A DNA stretch of 64,000 nt. It comes from Sulfurimicrobium sp031426915 (GTDB lineage Bacteria > Pseudomonadota > Gammaproteobacteria > Burkholderiales > Sulfuricellaceae). The DNA is taken from the NCBI GenBank assembly GCA_031426915.1, contig JASJPB010000039.1, positions 1 to 64,000 on the forward strand, in the 5' to 3' direction. The translations under genes and the position numbers were made by a program. Under the pieces are notes generated by a model. The model was not told the DNA's origin, did no database searches, and saw only the letters and a program-made list of their open reading frames with translations. This document shows positions 1 through 8,096 of the stretch, one piece after another (the stretch's first letter is position 1; each line of letters opens with the position of its first letter).

Positions 1-862
1 GCATGCTGATGGCGCGGAATACGTCGAAGCCGAACAGGAACACCATGAACGACAGCCGTCCGGCTGCATCGCTTTTCCACGAGAAGGCGGCGGCGTGGGT
101 GCGGATGTCGCGTGCTGTGCCGATGACCTGGAGGATGTAGTGGCGCTCGCGGTTGATGGCGCGGATCTGCTGGATGGCGTCGAGGGTTTCGGTGAGCGCC
201 TGCTGGAAGAGCTCGAAGGCGCTGTTCTCGTGTTTTTTCAGATCCTTGACGCGCTTGCCCAGCACCATGGTGAGATAGATCACCGCCGGGTTGAGCAGCA
301 GGATGAACAGCGCCAGCTGCCAGTGCATCCACAGCAGTACGATGGCGGTGCCGACGATGGAGAGCAGTGCCACCAGGAATTTGGAAACCGAGGCACCGAT
401 GAAATTGTCCACCGCGTCGAGGTCCTTCACAAAATGCGAGGCCACCGCGCCGCTGCCAAGCGTCTCGTATTCCGACATGGCGATGCAGCTCAGCCGCAGC
501 AGCATCTGTTCCCGCATGCGGTAGATCACATCCTTGGCGATCAGGGTGAAGTTGCGCGTCTGCCACACGCCCAGAATCAGCGCTGTCAGCCGCAGTACCA
601 GGGTGGCAGCCAGCACCGCGCTGATGTAGAGCACCGGCCCCTGCCAGGGAGCGGGGAATAAGCCGTTCAGCCACGACACCAGCCGTCCGGGCTGGTGCAG
701 CAGCACTTCGTCTACAAGCAGCGGCATCAGCAGCGGGATCGGCACGCTCGCCAGCGCGGCCAGAACGGCGACAATATGGGCGCTGATCAGCTCTTTCTTG
801 TGTTCCTGGACAATGCCGAGGATGGCGGTCCAGGTGTAGCCCGGGGGGGGGGATGTGGGCAT
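1..862 (-). CDS. ABC exporter, N-terminal transmembrane part (cut by window edge)
   Basis: An open frame runs off the left edge from an ATG at 862, giving about 287 residues. These form a type-1 ABC exporter transmembrane domain with long hydrophobic stretches (for example around AHIVAVLAALASVPIPLL and VALLSIVGTAIVLLWMHW) and the charged cytoplasmic loops typical of half-size exporters. The nucleotide-binding domain lies outside the window. The gene starts 18 bases after the response regulator stop codon and probably belongs to the same minus-strand transcript. No good ribosome binding site precedes ATG 862, and the frame stays open upstream into the regulator gene, so an earlier start is possible. 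The substrate cannot be told. Codons 4-7 lie in a run of ten C. Confidence 0.8.
   Translation of the reverse strand, partial: MPTSPPPGYTWTAILGIVQEHKKELISAHIVAVLAALASVPIPLLMPLLVDEVLLHQPGRLVSWLNGLFPAPWQGPVLYISAVLAATLVLRLTALILGVWQTRNFTLIAKDVIYRMREQMLLRLSCIAMSEYETLGSGAVASHFVKDLDAVDNFIGASVSKFLVALLSIVGTAIVLLWMHWQLALFILLLNPAVIYLTMVLGKRVKDLKKHENSAFELFQQALTETLDAIQQIRAINRERHYILQVIGTARDIRTHAAAFSWKSDAAGRLSFMVFLFGFDVFRAISM
843..852. repeat. Homopolymer of ten G (C on the coding strand) at the start of an exporter gene
   Basis: Ten consecutive G bases lie within codons 4-7 of the minus-strand ABC exporter. The tract is in frame at ten bases; a gain or loss of one base would end translation early. This is the form of a slipped-strand contingency tract, but one sequence cannot show variation and an assembly error in the run is possible. 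Confidence 0.6.
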
Positions 863-879
863 CGAGTTCAAGCGCCGTT

Positions 880-1926
880 TCAGCCCCAGAACTTGAAGTC
901 GGTCTTTTCCAGCGCGCGGATGCAGCCGTCGACTACTTGCTGGTCGTAGAGTCTGCCCCGATTCTTGCGGATTTCGTCCATGGCCGCTTCGATCCCCAGG
1001 GCTGGGCGGTAGGGCCGAAACGTGGTCATCGCCTCGACCACGTCGGCTACGGCGATGATGCGCGCTTCCAGGCATGTCTCCTCGCCCATGAGGCCCTTGG
1101 GGTAACCCGAACCGTCCATGCGTTCGTGGTGTTCCAGCACCATGCGCGCCACCGGCCAGGGAAATGAGGCGCCGGCGAGAATATCGTAGCCGGCCTGGGG
1201 ATGGATCTTGATGATGTCCATCTCGATCGTGGACAGTTTTCTCGGACAGCTCAGTATTTCCGCCGGTATGCGAATCTTTCCCACATCGTGGACCAGGCTG
1301 CCAAGACGGATGCCGGTGATGGCATCGGTGGACAAGCCCATTTCTTCGGCAATGGCCGTCGCCAGCAGGGAAACCTGCTTCTGGTGGCCGTCGGTGTAGG
1401 GGTCGCGCAGCTCGATGGCGCGGGACAGTACGCCTATGGTTTGTTCCAGCGACTCGATGACGAGTTTTTCGGCTTTTTCCATTTCCCGTTTGTGGAACCG
1501 GTTTATGGCGCTCTTGTAAATGGCCTGGAGCAGGGTGTCGGTGTTGACCGGCTTGGTGACGTACTGGTCCACGCCGATCTCGATGGCCCGGATGAAGTAG
1601 TCACGCTCGCTGTAGGCGGTGATCACGATGATGGGGACGTCGCGGAACGACGATCTGATGATGGAAGCCATTTCCAGGCCATCCATTACCGGCATCTTGA
1701 TGTCGGTTACAACGACATCGGGTTGGTATTCGCGGAAGATATCGGCACCTTCCTGCCCATTGGTGGCGGTATGAAGCGTGCCGACCCAGCGGCGCAGAAA
1801 ACGGGTCAGCAGTTCCCGGATTTCATCATCGTCCTCGACATAGAGAATGGACAGGGTTTTCATGAAATCGGGGTCGATCTGGGATGTTTTGTTGTTATCG
1901 GTATTCATCTTGAATGTCTCAGTCAA
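880..1926 (-). CDS. Response regulator with HD-GYP phosphodiesterase output
   Basis: About 348 residues. An N-terminal receiver domain (ILYVEDDDE acidic pocket, phospho-acceptor Asp in VVVTDIKMPVMDG, conserved Lys in YVTKPVN) is joined by a short helix to an HD-GYP domain with the metal-binding HD (SLVHDVGKI) and the HHERMDGSGYPKG signature. HD-GYP proteins hydrolyse cyclic di-GMP, usually to GMP, and the key residues are present, so activity is likely. The start used is a TTG overlapping the kinase stop codon (TTGA); an ATG at 1908 is an alternative. It should be phosphorylated by the kinase next door, which makes this a PhnD-like sensor, kinase and c-di-GMP phosphodiesterase relay. Confidence 0.92.
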   Translation of the reverse strand: MTETFKMNTDNNKTSQIDPDFMKTLSILYVEDDDEIRELLTRFLRRWVGTLHTATNGQEGADIFREYQPDVVVTDIKMPVMDGLEMASIIRSSFRDVPIIVITAYSERDYFIRAIEIGVDQYVTKPVNTDTLLQAIYKSAINRFHKREMEKAEKLVIESLEQTIGVLSRAIELRDPYTDGHQKQVSLLATAIAEEMGLSTDAITGIRLGSLVHDVGKIRIPAEILSCPRKLSTIEMDIIKIHPQAGYDILAGASFPWPVARMVLEHHERMDGSGYPKGLMGEETCLEARIIAVADVVEAMTTFRPYRPALGIEAAMDEIRKNRGRLYDQQVVDGCIRALEKTDFKFWG

Positions 1927-3398
1927 GAGGCTTTTTCCAAGGGTATGCTCAGCGTAAAGCGGGCGCCGTTTTCAATATTGGCGGCGCTGATCCTTCCTTC
2001 CATGTTACGCTCAATTATAATTTTGACCATGTATAACCCGATTCCGCTGCCTTGATCCTTGGTGGTGAAATAGGGGTCAAACAGTCGCGGCAAGACGTCC
2101 TGCGCAATGCCCCCGCCATTGTCATCCAGGGTAAGAACCGCATTCTGCCCATCTTCCCCGAGCACGACGCGGATCTGCCCATCGGCCACCTTGCTGTCCT
2201 GGATCGCTTCCTTGGCATTTACCAGCAGGTTGAGTACGGCCTGCGCATACTGGTTGGGGAAACCGCTTGCCATCAAGCCCGGTGGGGCATCCACGGTGAT
2301 TTCGATGTGGTTGTTCTTGAGCGCGGCCATGACGATAAAAACCGCGTCTCTCACCGCCTCAGCCACGTCGAAACTCGATTTTTCCCGGTCGGGACGAAAA
2401 AAATCGCGGAAATCGTCGATAGTGGTGGACATCTTTTCGATCAGGCGCCTGGCGTTGGAAACGTCCCGCTCCAGTGTTTCCGCCGTCATGGCCTTGAACC
2501 TGAAGTCGTCCTGTATGTTGCTGATGAGCAAGCCCAGGGAATTGAGGGGCTGCCGCCACTGGTGCGCGATGTTGTGCACCATCTCGCCCATTGCGGCTAG
2601 CCGCGATTGCTGGATCAGCAGATGATCTTTTTCGCGGTTTGCCGCGACTTCAGCACTGACGCGCTGTTCCAGGGTTTCGTTCAACTGTCTGAGAGCTTCC
2701 TCGACATCCCTGCGTTCCGTTATTTCGCGCAGCAGGTCTGCCTGATAGGTCTTCAGGTCGTTGCGCATGGCGGCGAAACTATCCACCAGGGCGCCGATCT
2801 CGTCATTGCCTATTTTCGGCAAGGGGGTGGCGAAATCCCGCTGGGCAAGCCGCCGGGATGCCATGGCCAGCTGATGCACGGGTTTTCTCACCGCCAGTTC
2901 CGCCGTCAACAAGGTGGTGGCGATGAGAATGGACAGCATGCCGAGCAGGATCAGGGTCAACTCGCCGATTTCCCGCCGGGTGTTGGTCAGCGCCGGTGCC
3001 AGGTCCACCCGCACGGTCAGGATGCCCAGGTTTGTGCCCAGATAACGGATGGGCTTGTGCAGCGTGCGCATGTCAGCGCCTGGAGGGGCGCGCTCCCGCG
3101 TCGGCGCGACGACGAGGGGGTAGAGCTGCCGGCCTTCCCCGTTGAGCAGGCGGAAATCCACCCAGGCCGGATTCTTGGCCATCAAGGCGTTGAGGTTTTC
3201 ATGCACGATGTCCAGCTGGCTGCCGAGGAGGAGCGGGATCAGGCCCTCCACCACGCTGTCCAGATGCTGATCCGTGGCCTTGAGGTGAGCCGCCTCTCCA
3301 GCGGCCAGGGTGCGGGGAATCCAGAACACGTAAAGATAGCTCCCCATCAGCAGGCCGATGAGCAACAAAGGCAGGAGGAGCTTGGCGCGTAGGGACAC
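1923..3398 (-). CDS. Membrane sensor histidine kinase
   Basis: 491 residues from a GTG start. There is a membrane segment at residues 5-25, a periplasmic domain, a second membrane segment near 145-165 and a HAMP-like linker. A coiled coil (LNETLEQRVSAEV) follows, then a dimerisation domain with phospho-acceptor His in HNIAHQWRQPLN. The ATPase domain has N (NLLVNAKEAI), G1 (DDNGGGI), F (FDPYFTTK) and G2 (GSGIGLYM) boxes. The HQWRQPLN variant is frequent in kinases paired with periplasmic binding proteins. It lies 9 bases after the PhnD-like gene and overlaps the response regulator, so the three are translationally linked. The signal sensed is not known. Confidence 0.93.
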   Translation of the reverse strand: MSLRAKLLLPLLLIGLLMGSYLYVFWIPRTLAAGEAAHLKATDQHLDSVVEGLIPLLLGSQLDIVHENLNALMAKNPAWVDFRLLNGEGRQLYPLVVAPTRERAPPGADMRTLHKPIRYLGTNLGILTVRVDLAPALTNTRREIGELTLILLGMLSILIATTLLTAELAVRKPVHQLAMASRRLAQRDFATPLPKIGNDEIGALVDSFAAMRNDLKTYQADLLREITERRDVEEALRQLNETLEQRVSAEVAANREKDHLLIQQSRLAAMGEMVHNIAHQWRQPLNSLGLLISNIQDDFRFKAMTAETLERDVSNARRLIEKMSTTIDDFRDFFRPDREKSSFDVAEAVRDAVFIVMAALKNNHIEITVDAPPGLMASGFPNQYAQAVLNLLVNAKEAIQDSKVADGQIRVVLGEDGQNAVLTLDDNGGGIAQDVLPRLFDPYFTTKDQGSGIGLYMVKIIIERNMEGRISAANIENGARFTLSIPLEKAS

Positions 3399-3407
3399 GG
3401 GCTTGGG

Positions 3408-4271
3408 CTATTCCTCGACCCAGAGGGATTCCAGTCCCCAGGCACGCATCGCGATGTAATCGTCGAGAGAGGTGGAAATCACCTTCTGCATGGGCACCTT
3501 GGCGAGCCATTCACGACCTTCGTTGCTGGCGCCCATTTCCAGCAGGGCGTTTCGCACCTTTTCCCGATCCGCCCTGGGCACCCGGGGATGGCCCGCAACC
3601 GGGTGAGAGGGCATGTCGCGGGTGGTATAGATCACCTTGAGCGCGTCGCGTATTGCCGCATCCTGTTCCTGCAGGGTCTTCTCCACACCGCCTCCCGCGC
3701 TCGCCAGGCCGTTGACCACGTGCAGGTAAACCGAGCTATGCGTCTTGACGTAGAGCGGGTTAACCGTGACCTGGTAATTCCGGGCCAAGTCGGCGCGCAT
3801 CAACAGGCTGGCGCCGAGAGCATTGGGGGAGGGGAAGGCGATGGTTTTTCCGGAGAGCTCCTCCAGGTCGATGATGGGACTGTCCTTGCGCACCACCAAA
3901 ATCCCCCGCAGGGGAGCACTGTCGCGGATCAGGGGAATGTATCCCTGGGACGTGCTCACCTTGAGGATGTGGTAGGGATTGGCGTAAACGAAATCGAACG
4001 CGCCCCGGGCGAGACCCCGTTCGTATTCGGGCACGGAAAGGGTGGCAACCAGTTTGAGGGAGAGACCACTACGTTTTTCCAGGTCGTCCACGATCGGTTT
4101 CCAGGTCGCAAACAGTTTGCGCTGCTCGAACTGGGGTACCACGGCAAAGGTGTAGATGGTCTGCGCCGTCGCGTCGAGACAGACCGCGAACGCCGCGACC
4201 AGGCCCAGCCACAGGGCGGTGCCCTGGTAGAGAAAATTACGCAGGATTAACTCGACTCGTGTGCGATCCAT
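3408..4271 (-). CDS. PhnD-like periplasmic binding protein, probable sensor subunit
   Basis: 287 residues with an N-terminal hydrophobic segment (about 16-30) and a likely signal peptide cleavage after ATAQ. The mature part resembles the phosphate/phosphonate binding family PhnD: FAVVPQFEQRKLFATWKPIVDDLEK, then DFVYANPYHIL and SGKTIAFPSPNALGAS. There is no transporter permease or ATPase beside it. Its partner genes are a membrane kinase and a response regulator, so it more likely delivers ligand occupancy to the kinase than to a transporter. The ligand is unknown; members of this family bind varied anions. Confidence 0.85.
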   Translation of the reverse strand: MDRTRVELILRNFLYQGTALWLGLVAAFAVCLDATAQTIYTFAVVPQFEQRKLFATWKPIVDDLEKRSGLSLKLVATLSVPEYERGLARGAFDFVYANPYHILKVSTSQGYIPLIRDSAPLRGILVVRKDSPIIDLEELSGKTIAFPSPNALGASLLMRADLARNYQVTVNPLYVKTHSSVYLHVVNGLASAGGGVEKTLQEQDAAIRDALKVIYTTRDMPSHPVAGHPRVPRADREKVRNALLEMGASNEGREWLAKVPMQKVISTSLDDYIAMRAWGLESLWVEE

Positions 4272-4301
4272 CCCCTGTTTTCCTCTTTGGCTGCTTGCCT
4301 G

Positions 4302-4871
4302 CTATTGCACCAGTTTTACATCCTCGATCACCACATCCTCCTGCGGCACGTCGGAAGGCAGGGGACCACGCGGACCGGTGCGTACCTTGGCGATTTTCAT
4401 CACTGTTTCCTGGCCTTTTACCACCTTGCCGAACACCGCGTATCCCCAGCCGCGAGGGGTGGTCGAAGTGTGATCGAGGAAGGCGTTGTCCTTGACGTTG
4501 ATGAAGAACTGGGCCGAGGCGGAATGGGGTTTCATGGTGCGTGCCATGGCGATGGTGTAAATCTCGTTCTTGAGGCCGTTAGTGGCTTCGTTCTGGATCG
4601 ATGGAAAGGTTTCCTTTTCCAGCAGGTTCTTGTCGAATCCGCCGCCCTGAATCATGAAATTGTCGATCACGCGGTGAAAGACGGTGTCTTTGTAGAACCC
4701 GCCCTTGACGTATTTGAGGAAGTTTTCCACCGTTTTCGGTGCCTTTTCCGGATAGAGCTCGAGCGTGAAGCTGCCGAGGTTGGTTTTCATTTCAACCGTC
4801 GGATTGGCGGCGTGGGCGCCCACGGACAGCATCAGGCCAAAACCCAGTGTTAACAGACGCAGTAATTTCAT
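4302..4871 (-). CDS. ppiA: Periplasmic peptidyl-prolyl cis-trans isomerase (cyclophilin type)
   Basis: 189 residues. A signal peptide at 1-21 (cleavage after AHA) is followed by a complete bacterial cyclophilin domain: FHRVIDNFMIQGG, the catalytic Arg in that motif, SAQFFINVKDN and the closing GYAVFGKVVKG. The enzyme isomerises Xaa-Pro bonds of proteins folding in the periplasm. The length is normal for PpiA. It precedes the PhnD-like gene by 30 bases on the same strand and may be co-transcribed, although the functions seem unrelated. Confidence 0.9.
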   Translation of the reverse strand: MKLLRLLTLGFGLMLSVGAHAANPTVEMKTNLGSFTLELYPEKAPKTVENFLKYVKGGFYKDTVFHRVIDNFMIQGGGFDKNLLEKETFPSIQNEATNGLKNEIYTIAMARTMKPHSASAQFFINVKDNAFLDHTSTTPRGWGYAVFGKVVKGQETVMKIAKVRTGPRGPLPSDVPQEDVVIEDVKLVQ

Positions 4872-4967
4872 TGTTCCCTCTCCAAAGTGGTGAATTGAAT
4901 AGCCTGCTTATTATGCCACGGGGAGCGGCGAGACTGAGAAACGGTCATGACGTATCCCATGCTCTGT

Positions 4968-4973
4968 TATAAT
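4968..4973 (+). promoter_or_regulatory. Possible -10 box (TATAAT) for rhlE
   Basis: A perfect TATAAT lies about 120 bases upstream of rhlE in the 223-base gap between the divergent ppiA and rhlE genes. The -35 region is weak. A long leader would fit the cold-controlled expression often seen for DEAD-box helicases, but that is inference. Confidence 0.35.
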
Positions 4974-5094
4974 CTGCCGCTGCGGAATTTGCTCCAGTCC
5001 TTGCGCCGCAGCCGATACCGGCTCATCAATCCCCCATTCGTCCTAAGACTGGCGCCTCAACAAGGCGACAGGTCGATGTTATTTCAGGAAATTT

Positions 5095-6420
5095 ATGTCT
5101 TTCTCCAGCCTCGGCCTGTCCGATGATATCGTCCGTGCCGTCACCGAACACGGCTACACCATTCCCACCCCGATCCAGTTGCAGGCCATTCCGGTCGTGC
5201 TGTCGGGCGGGGATCTTCTCGCCGGTGCGCAAACCGGCACCGGCAAGACCGCCGGTTTTACCCTGCCCATCCTGCAACGGCTCTCTTCAACCAGCACCAA
5301 GACCGCGCCCGGCGTGCGCAGCCCGATTCGCGCGCTGATGCTCACCCCCACGCGCGAACTTGCCGCGCAGGTCGAGGAGAGCGTGCGTACCTACGGCAAA
5401 TACGTGAAACTCAATTCCATGGTGATGTTCGGCGGGGTCAACATCAACCCGCAAATCAGCCGCCTGAGGAGCCGCGTGGATATTCTGGTGGCCACGCCGG
5501 GACGCCTGCTCGACCACGTGCAGCAAAAAACCGTCGACCTTTCCCACGTCGAAATCCTGGTGCTGGACGAGGCCGACCGCATGCTGGACATGGGCTTCAT
5601 TCGCGACATCAAGCGCGTGCTCGCGCTGTTGCCCAAGCATCGCCAGAACCTGCTGTTCTCGGCCACCTTCTCGGATGAGATCAAGTTGCTGGCGGACGGG
5701 CTGCTCAACAAGCCGGCGCTGATCGAAGTGGCGCGCCGCAACGTCACGGCCGATACCGTGGCGCAGAAAATCTACAAGGTGGACCGCGAGCGCAAGCGCG
5801 AACTGCTCGCCCACCTCATCAAGGAACACAACTGGCACCAAGTGCTGGTGTTCACCCGCACCAAGCACGGCGCCAACAAACTGTCCGAACAACTGACCAA
5901 GGAAGGCATCCCGGCCCTGGCCATCCACGGCAATAAGAGCCAGGCGGCGCGCACCCGCGCCTTGTCCGAATTCAAGAGCGGCAGCCTGCAGGTGCTGGTG
6001 GCGACTGACATCGCTGCGCGCGGCATCGACATCAGCGAACTGCCGCACGTGGTCAACTTCGAACTGCCCAACGTGCCGGAAGATTACGTCCACCGCATCG
6101 GCCGTACCGGCCGCGCCGGCTCCGAAGGCGAAGCCGTGTCGCTGGTGTGCATCGATGAAAAGAAACTGCTGTCGGATATCGAAAGACTGATCAAGCGCGA
6201 GATTCCCGAAGTCGCGGTTCCCGGATTCGAACCCAATCCGTCAATCAAGGCCGAGCCTATCCTGAACGGGCAAAACCGCGGTCAACGACCTTCGTCCGGA
6301 CGTAGCCAGCCGGCCGCGCGATCCGGTGCCGGACGTTCGCCACAAGCGCCAGCCAGAGGGCCGGCCGGAGGGACAGGCGGCAAGCCGCCACTGCACCGTT
6401 CCGGCGGTCGCGGGCGCTGA
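5095..6420 (+). CDS. rhlE: DEAD-box RNA helicase RhlE
   Basis: 441 residues. The Q motif is near residues 20-34 (GYTIPTPIQLQAIP), Walker A is AQTGTGKT at 45-52, the DEAD box is VLDEADRML near 160, motif III is SATF, and the C-terminal RecA-like domain ends in HRIGRTGRAG near 335. A basic Arg/Gly/Pro-rich tail from about 385 is typical of RhlE and binds RNA. It is an ATP-dependent RNA helicase acting in ribosome maturation and RNA decay. The start follows a GGAAATTT leader. arfB follows 23 bases downstream on the same strand. Confidence 0.95.
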   Translation: MSFSSLGLSDDIVRAVTEHGYTIPTPIQLQAIPVVLSGGDLLAGAQTGTGKTAGFTLPILQRLSSTSTKTAPGVRSPIRALMLTPTRELAAQVEESVRTYGKYVKLNSMVMFGGVNINPQISRLRSRVDILVATPGRLLDHVQQKTVDLSHVEILVLDEADRMLDMGFIRDIKRVLALLPKHRQNLLFSATFSDEIKLLADGLLNKPALIEVARRNVTADTVAQKIYKVDRERKRELLAHLIKEHNWHQVLVFTRTKHGANKLSEQLTKEGIPALAIHGNKSQAARTRALSEFKSGSLQVLVATDIAARGIDISELPHVVNFELPNVPEDYVHRIGRTGRAGSEGEAVSLVCIDEKKLLSDIERLIKREIPEVAVPGFEPNPSIKAEPILNGQNRGQRPSSGRSQPAARSGAGRSPQAPARGPAGGTGGKPPLHRSGGRGR

Positions 6421-6443
6421 TCCGGCACAGGGTTTGAGCCAGG

Positions 6444-6860
6444 ATGATCCAGGTCACCTCACGGCTATCGATTGACGAGCGCGAAATCGGGCTGACGTTC
6501 ATTCGCGCTTCCGGTCCGGGCGGGCAGAACGTCAACAAGGTGTCCTCAGCGGTGCAGCTACGCTTCGACGTGGCGCATTCGCCTTCGCTACCCGAGGATG
6601 TGCGTGCCCGCCTGATGAAGCTGGCGGGCAACCGCCTCACCACGGAAGGCGAGCTGGTGATCGAGGCCAAGCGCCATCGCACCCAGGAACGCAACCGGCA
6701 GGATGCCATCGGCCGGCTGGTGGACCTGATCCGCCTTGCCACCGAAAAGCCCAAGCCGCGCGTCGCCACCCGGCCGACCCTGGCATCGAAAAAACGCCGC
6801 CTGGAAGCCAAGGTTCGGCGCGGCGAGACCAAGCGCGGGCGGGGTTCCGTCATCGAATAA
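6444..6860 (+). CDS. arfB: Alternative ribosome-rescue peptidyl-tRNA hydrolase ArfB
   Basis: 138 residues, the usual length. The catalytic GGQ lies at 26-28 in ASGPGGQNVNKVSS, as in class I release factors, and the C-terminal tail (KKRRLEAKVRRGETKRGRG) is basic and would enter the empty mRNA channel of a stalled ribosome. It releases nascent peptides from non-stop complexes without needing a stop codon. It follows rhlE closely, so both are probably on one transcript. Confidence 0.93.
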   Translation: MIQVTSRLSIDEREIGLTFIRASGPGGQNVNKVSSAVQLRFDVAHSPSLPEDVRARLMKLAGNRLTTEGELVIEAKRHRTQERNRQDAIGRLVDLIRLATEKPKPRVATRPTLASKKRRLEAKVRRGETKRGRGSVIE

Positions 6861-6881
6861 GCAGCACTGCGGCTCACATAT

Positions 6882-7079
6882 ATGCGGTCAGACACCACGT
6901 CATATATGCTGGCAGCGCCGGTTACGGACCAGGCGGTGGTGGAGTCGGTGGAGGCGTTCATGCGGCGGGTAGCGAGCATCGACTGGTTGGCTTGTCCGCA
7001 TTGCCGCGAGGGGCGTTTCGGGGTGGTGGCGGGAATCCCGCCTGCAGCGCGAAGTCCGCCATTGCGGGGACCGCCGTGA
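6882..7079 (+). pseudogene. Short open frame, possible transposase C-terminal remnant
   Basis: A 65-residue frame contains ESVEAFMRRVASIDWLACPHCREGRF, a spacing (VxxIDxxxCPHCxxGR) that recalls the C-terminal zinc knuckle of IS91-like transposases. Nothing resembling the rest of a transposase is present upstream, where arfB ends. It could be a relic of an element that once carried the neighbouring cassettes, or the body of the cassette ending at the first attC. From 7080 to 7328 I see no gene, only a promoter. Family assignment is weak. Confidence 0.3.
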
Positions 7080-7270
7080 GGCTTGGCTTCCCCTTTATTT
7101 GCGCCTGTCTGAGGTTGGCCGTTTGCGCCGACCGGGGAGGGTCTCGTCCCGGCGTGCCGATTTCCCGTTCGAGGGGGGGCGGGCTGTTTTTATGCGTCCG
7201 CTGGGGCCGTTCAGCGCGCCTCGGTCACACATTGACACACCGTCCGTCCGTATCGCTTCATGACATCCGG

Positions 7271-7298
7271 TTGACTTCCTCCCACGTAACCTTACAAT
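7271..7298 (+). promoter_or_regulatory. Sigma-70-type promoter in front of the cassette array
   Basis: TTGACT, 16 bases, then TACAAT. It lies just upstream of the first attC and points into the cassettes, so it could serve as the array promoter in the absence of an integrase-linked one. Confidence 0.55.
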
Positions 7299-7328
7299 CC
7301 CCATAACTACCGCCTGCCCCGCAGTTCA

Positions 7329-7412
7329 GTCCAACAAGGTTTATCCGCCGCCAATTAAGCAGGGGCTCTTGCTGGATTGGATGGGGCGGCGGATAAACGC
7401 TATTCGTTAGAG
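7329..7412 (+). repeat. Integron attC site 1
   Basis: Starts with GTCCAAC (R'' type) and ends with GTTAGAG (R' type). Between them two perfectly complementary 14-base arms (7339-7352, 7385-7398) can form the folded single-strand structure recognised by IntI. About 84 bases long. Confidence 0.8.
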
Positions 7413-7422
7413 GGCAAAAACC

Positions 7423-8016
7423 ATGGACGCTGGCCCTTGGAATTGGTTGGAAGTTGCAAAGTTGATAGCAGGAGCACTTACTCCAGTTGCACTTGCTGCG
7501 CTTGGCGTTTACATTCATCGCGTAACGAAACGCTTCGAGCACCTGCAATGGCGAAGCCAAAAGCTCATCGAAAAACGTCTGGCGGTTTATGACGACCTTG
7601 CTCCGCACTTTAATGATTTGCTGTGCTATTTCACCTACGTTGGTTGCTGGAAAGAACTCGACCCACCGACCGTTGTGGCTCTGAAACGCACCATGGACAA
7701 AACAATCCATGTTGCCGCGCCTCTGTTCTCTCAGTCTTTCTACAAAGCCTGCTTGAACTTTCAAAATCTATGCTTTAAAACCTATAGCGGGTGGGGGCAA
7801 GATGCCAAGCTTCAAACGCAATTTGATCGCAGACAGCAGGCCCGCCCAAATGATTGGAAGGTTGAGTGGAACGAATGCTTCAACGCCCCAGCATCTGACC
7901 CGAAAGCAATTCAGGATGCGTATATTGAAGTAATGCAACTCTTTGCCACTGATATTGGTGTCCATTCGTCTTTTGTCGTCCCGCGTACCGGGCGCATACC
8001 GGCCAACATCCAGTAG
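7423..8016 (+). CDS. Cassette-borne protein of unknown function with one membrane segment
   Basis: 197 residues starting 10 bases after attC1 and ending 14 bases before attC2, so it is the whole content of one gene cassette. Residues 9-31 (EVAKLIAGALTPVALAALGV) form a membrane segment at the N-terminus, followed by a soluble helical domain containing RFEHLQWRSQKLIEKRLAVYDDL. Its base composition is clearly more AT-rich than the flanking chromosome, as expected for acquired cassettes. Proteins with this single-anchor layout occur in environmental integrons, but no function is known to me. Confidence 0.75.
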   Translation: MDAGPWNWLEVAKLIAGALTPVALAALGVYIHRVTKRFEHLQWRSQKLIEKRLAVYDDLAPHFNDLLCYFTYVGCWKELDPPTVVALKRTMDKTIHVAAPLFSQSFYKACLNFQNLCFKTYSGWGQDAKLQTQFDRRQQARPNDWKVEWNECFNAPASDPKAIQDAYIEVMQLFATDIGVHSSFVVPRTGRIPANIQ

Positions 8017-8030
8017 GTGGACATCATGCC

Positions 8031-8093
8031 CTCTAACCTTGCGCTCAAGCGGGGCAGGCCAGAAGCGGCCTGCCCCTTAGCTTCACGTTGGTC
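8031..8093 (+). repeat. Integron attC site 2
   Basis: CTCTAAC at 8031-8037 and GTTGGTC at 8087-8093 are the two core sites. The inner stem is perfect over 10 bases (GGGGCAGGCC with GGCCTGCCCC), extended by AAGC/GCTT, around the short loop AGAAGC. Length 63 bases. Confidence 0.88.
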
Positions 8094-8096
8094 CTC

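Noticed and set aside
6225..6245. GGATTCGAACCC, like a tRNA T-arm
   Set aside because: Lies inside rhlE codons (PGFEPN); no acceptor or anticodon arms can be formed around it.
7258..7764. Minus-strand 168-codon frame over attC1 and cassette 1
   Set aside because: Runs through an attC site and opposite a better cassette gene.
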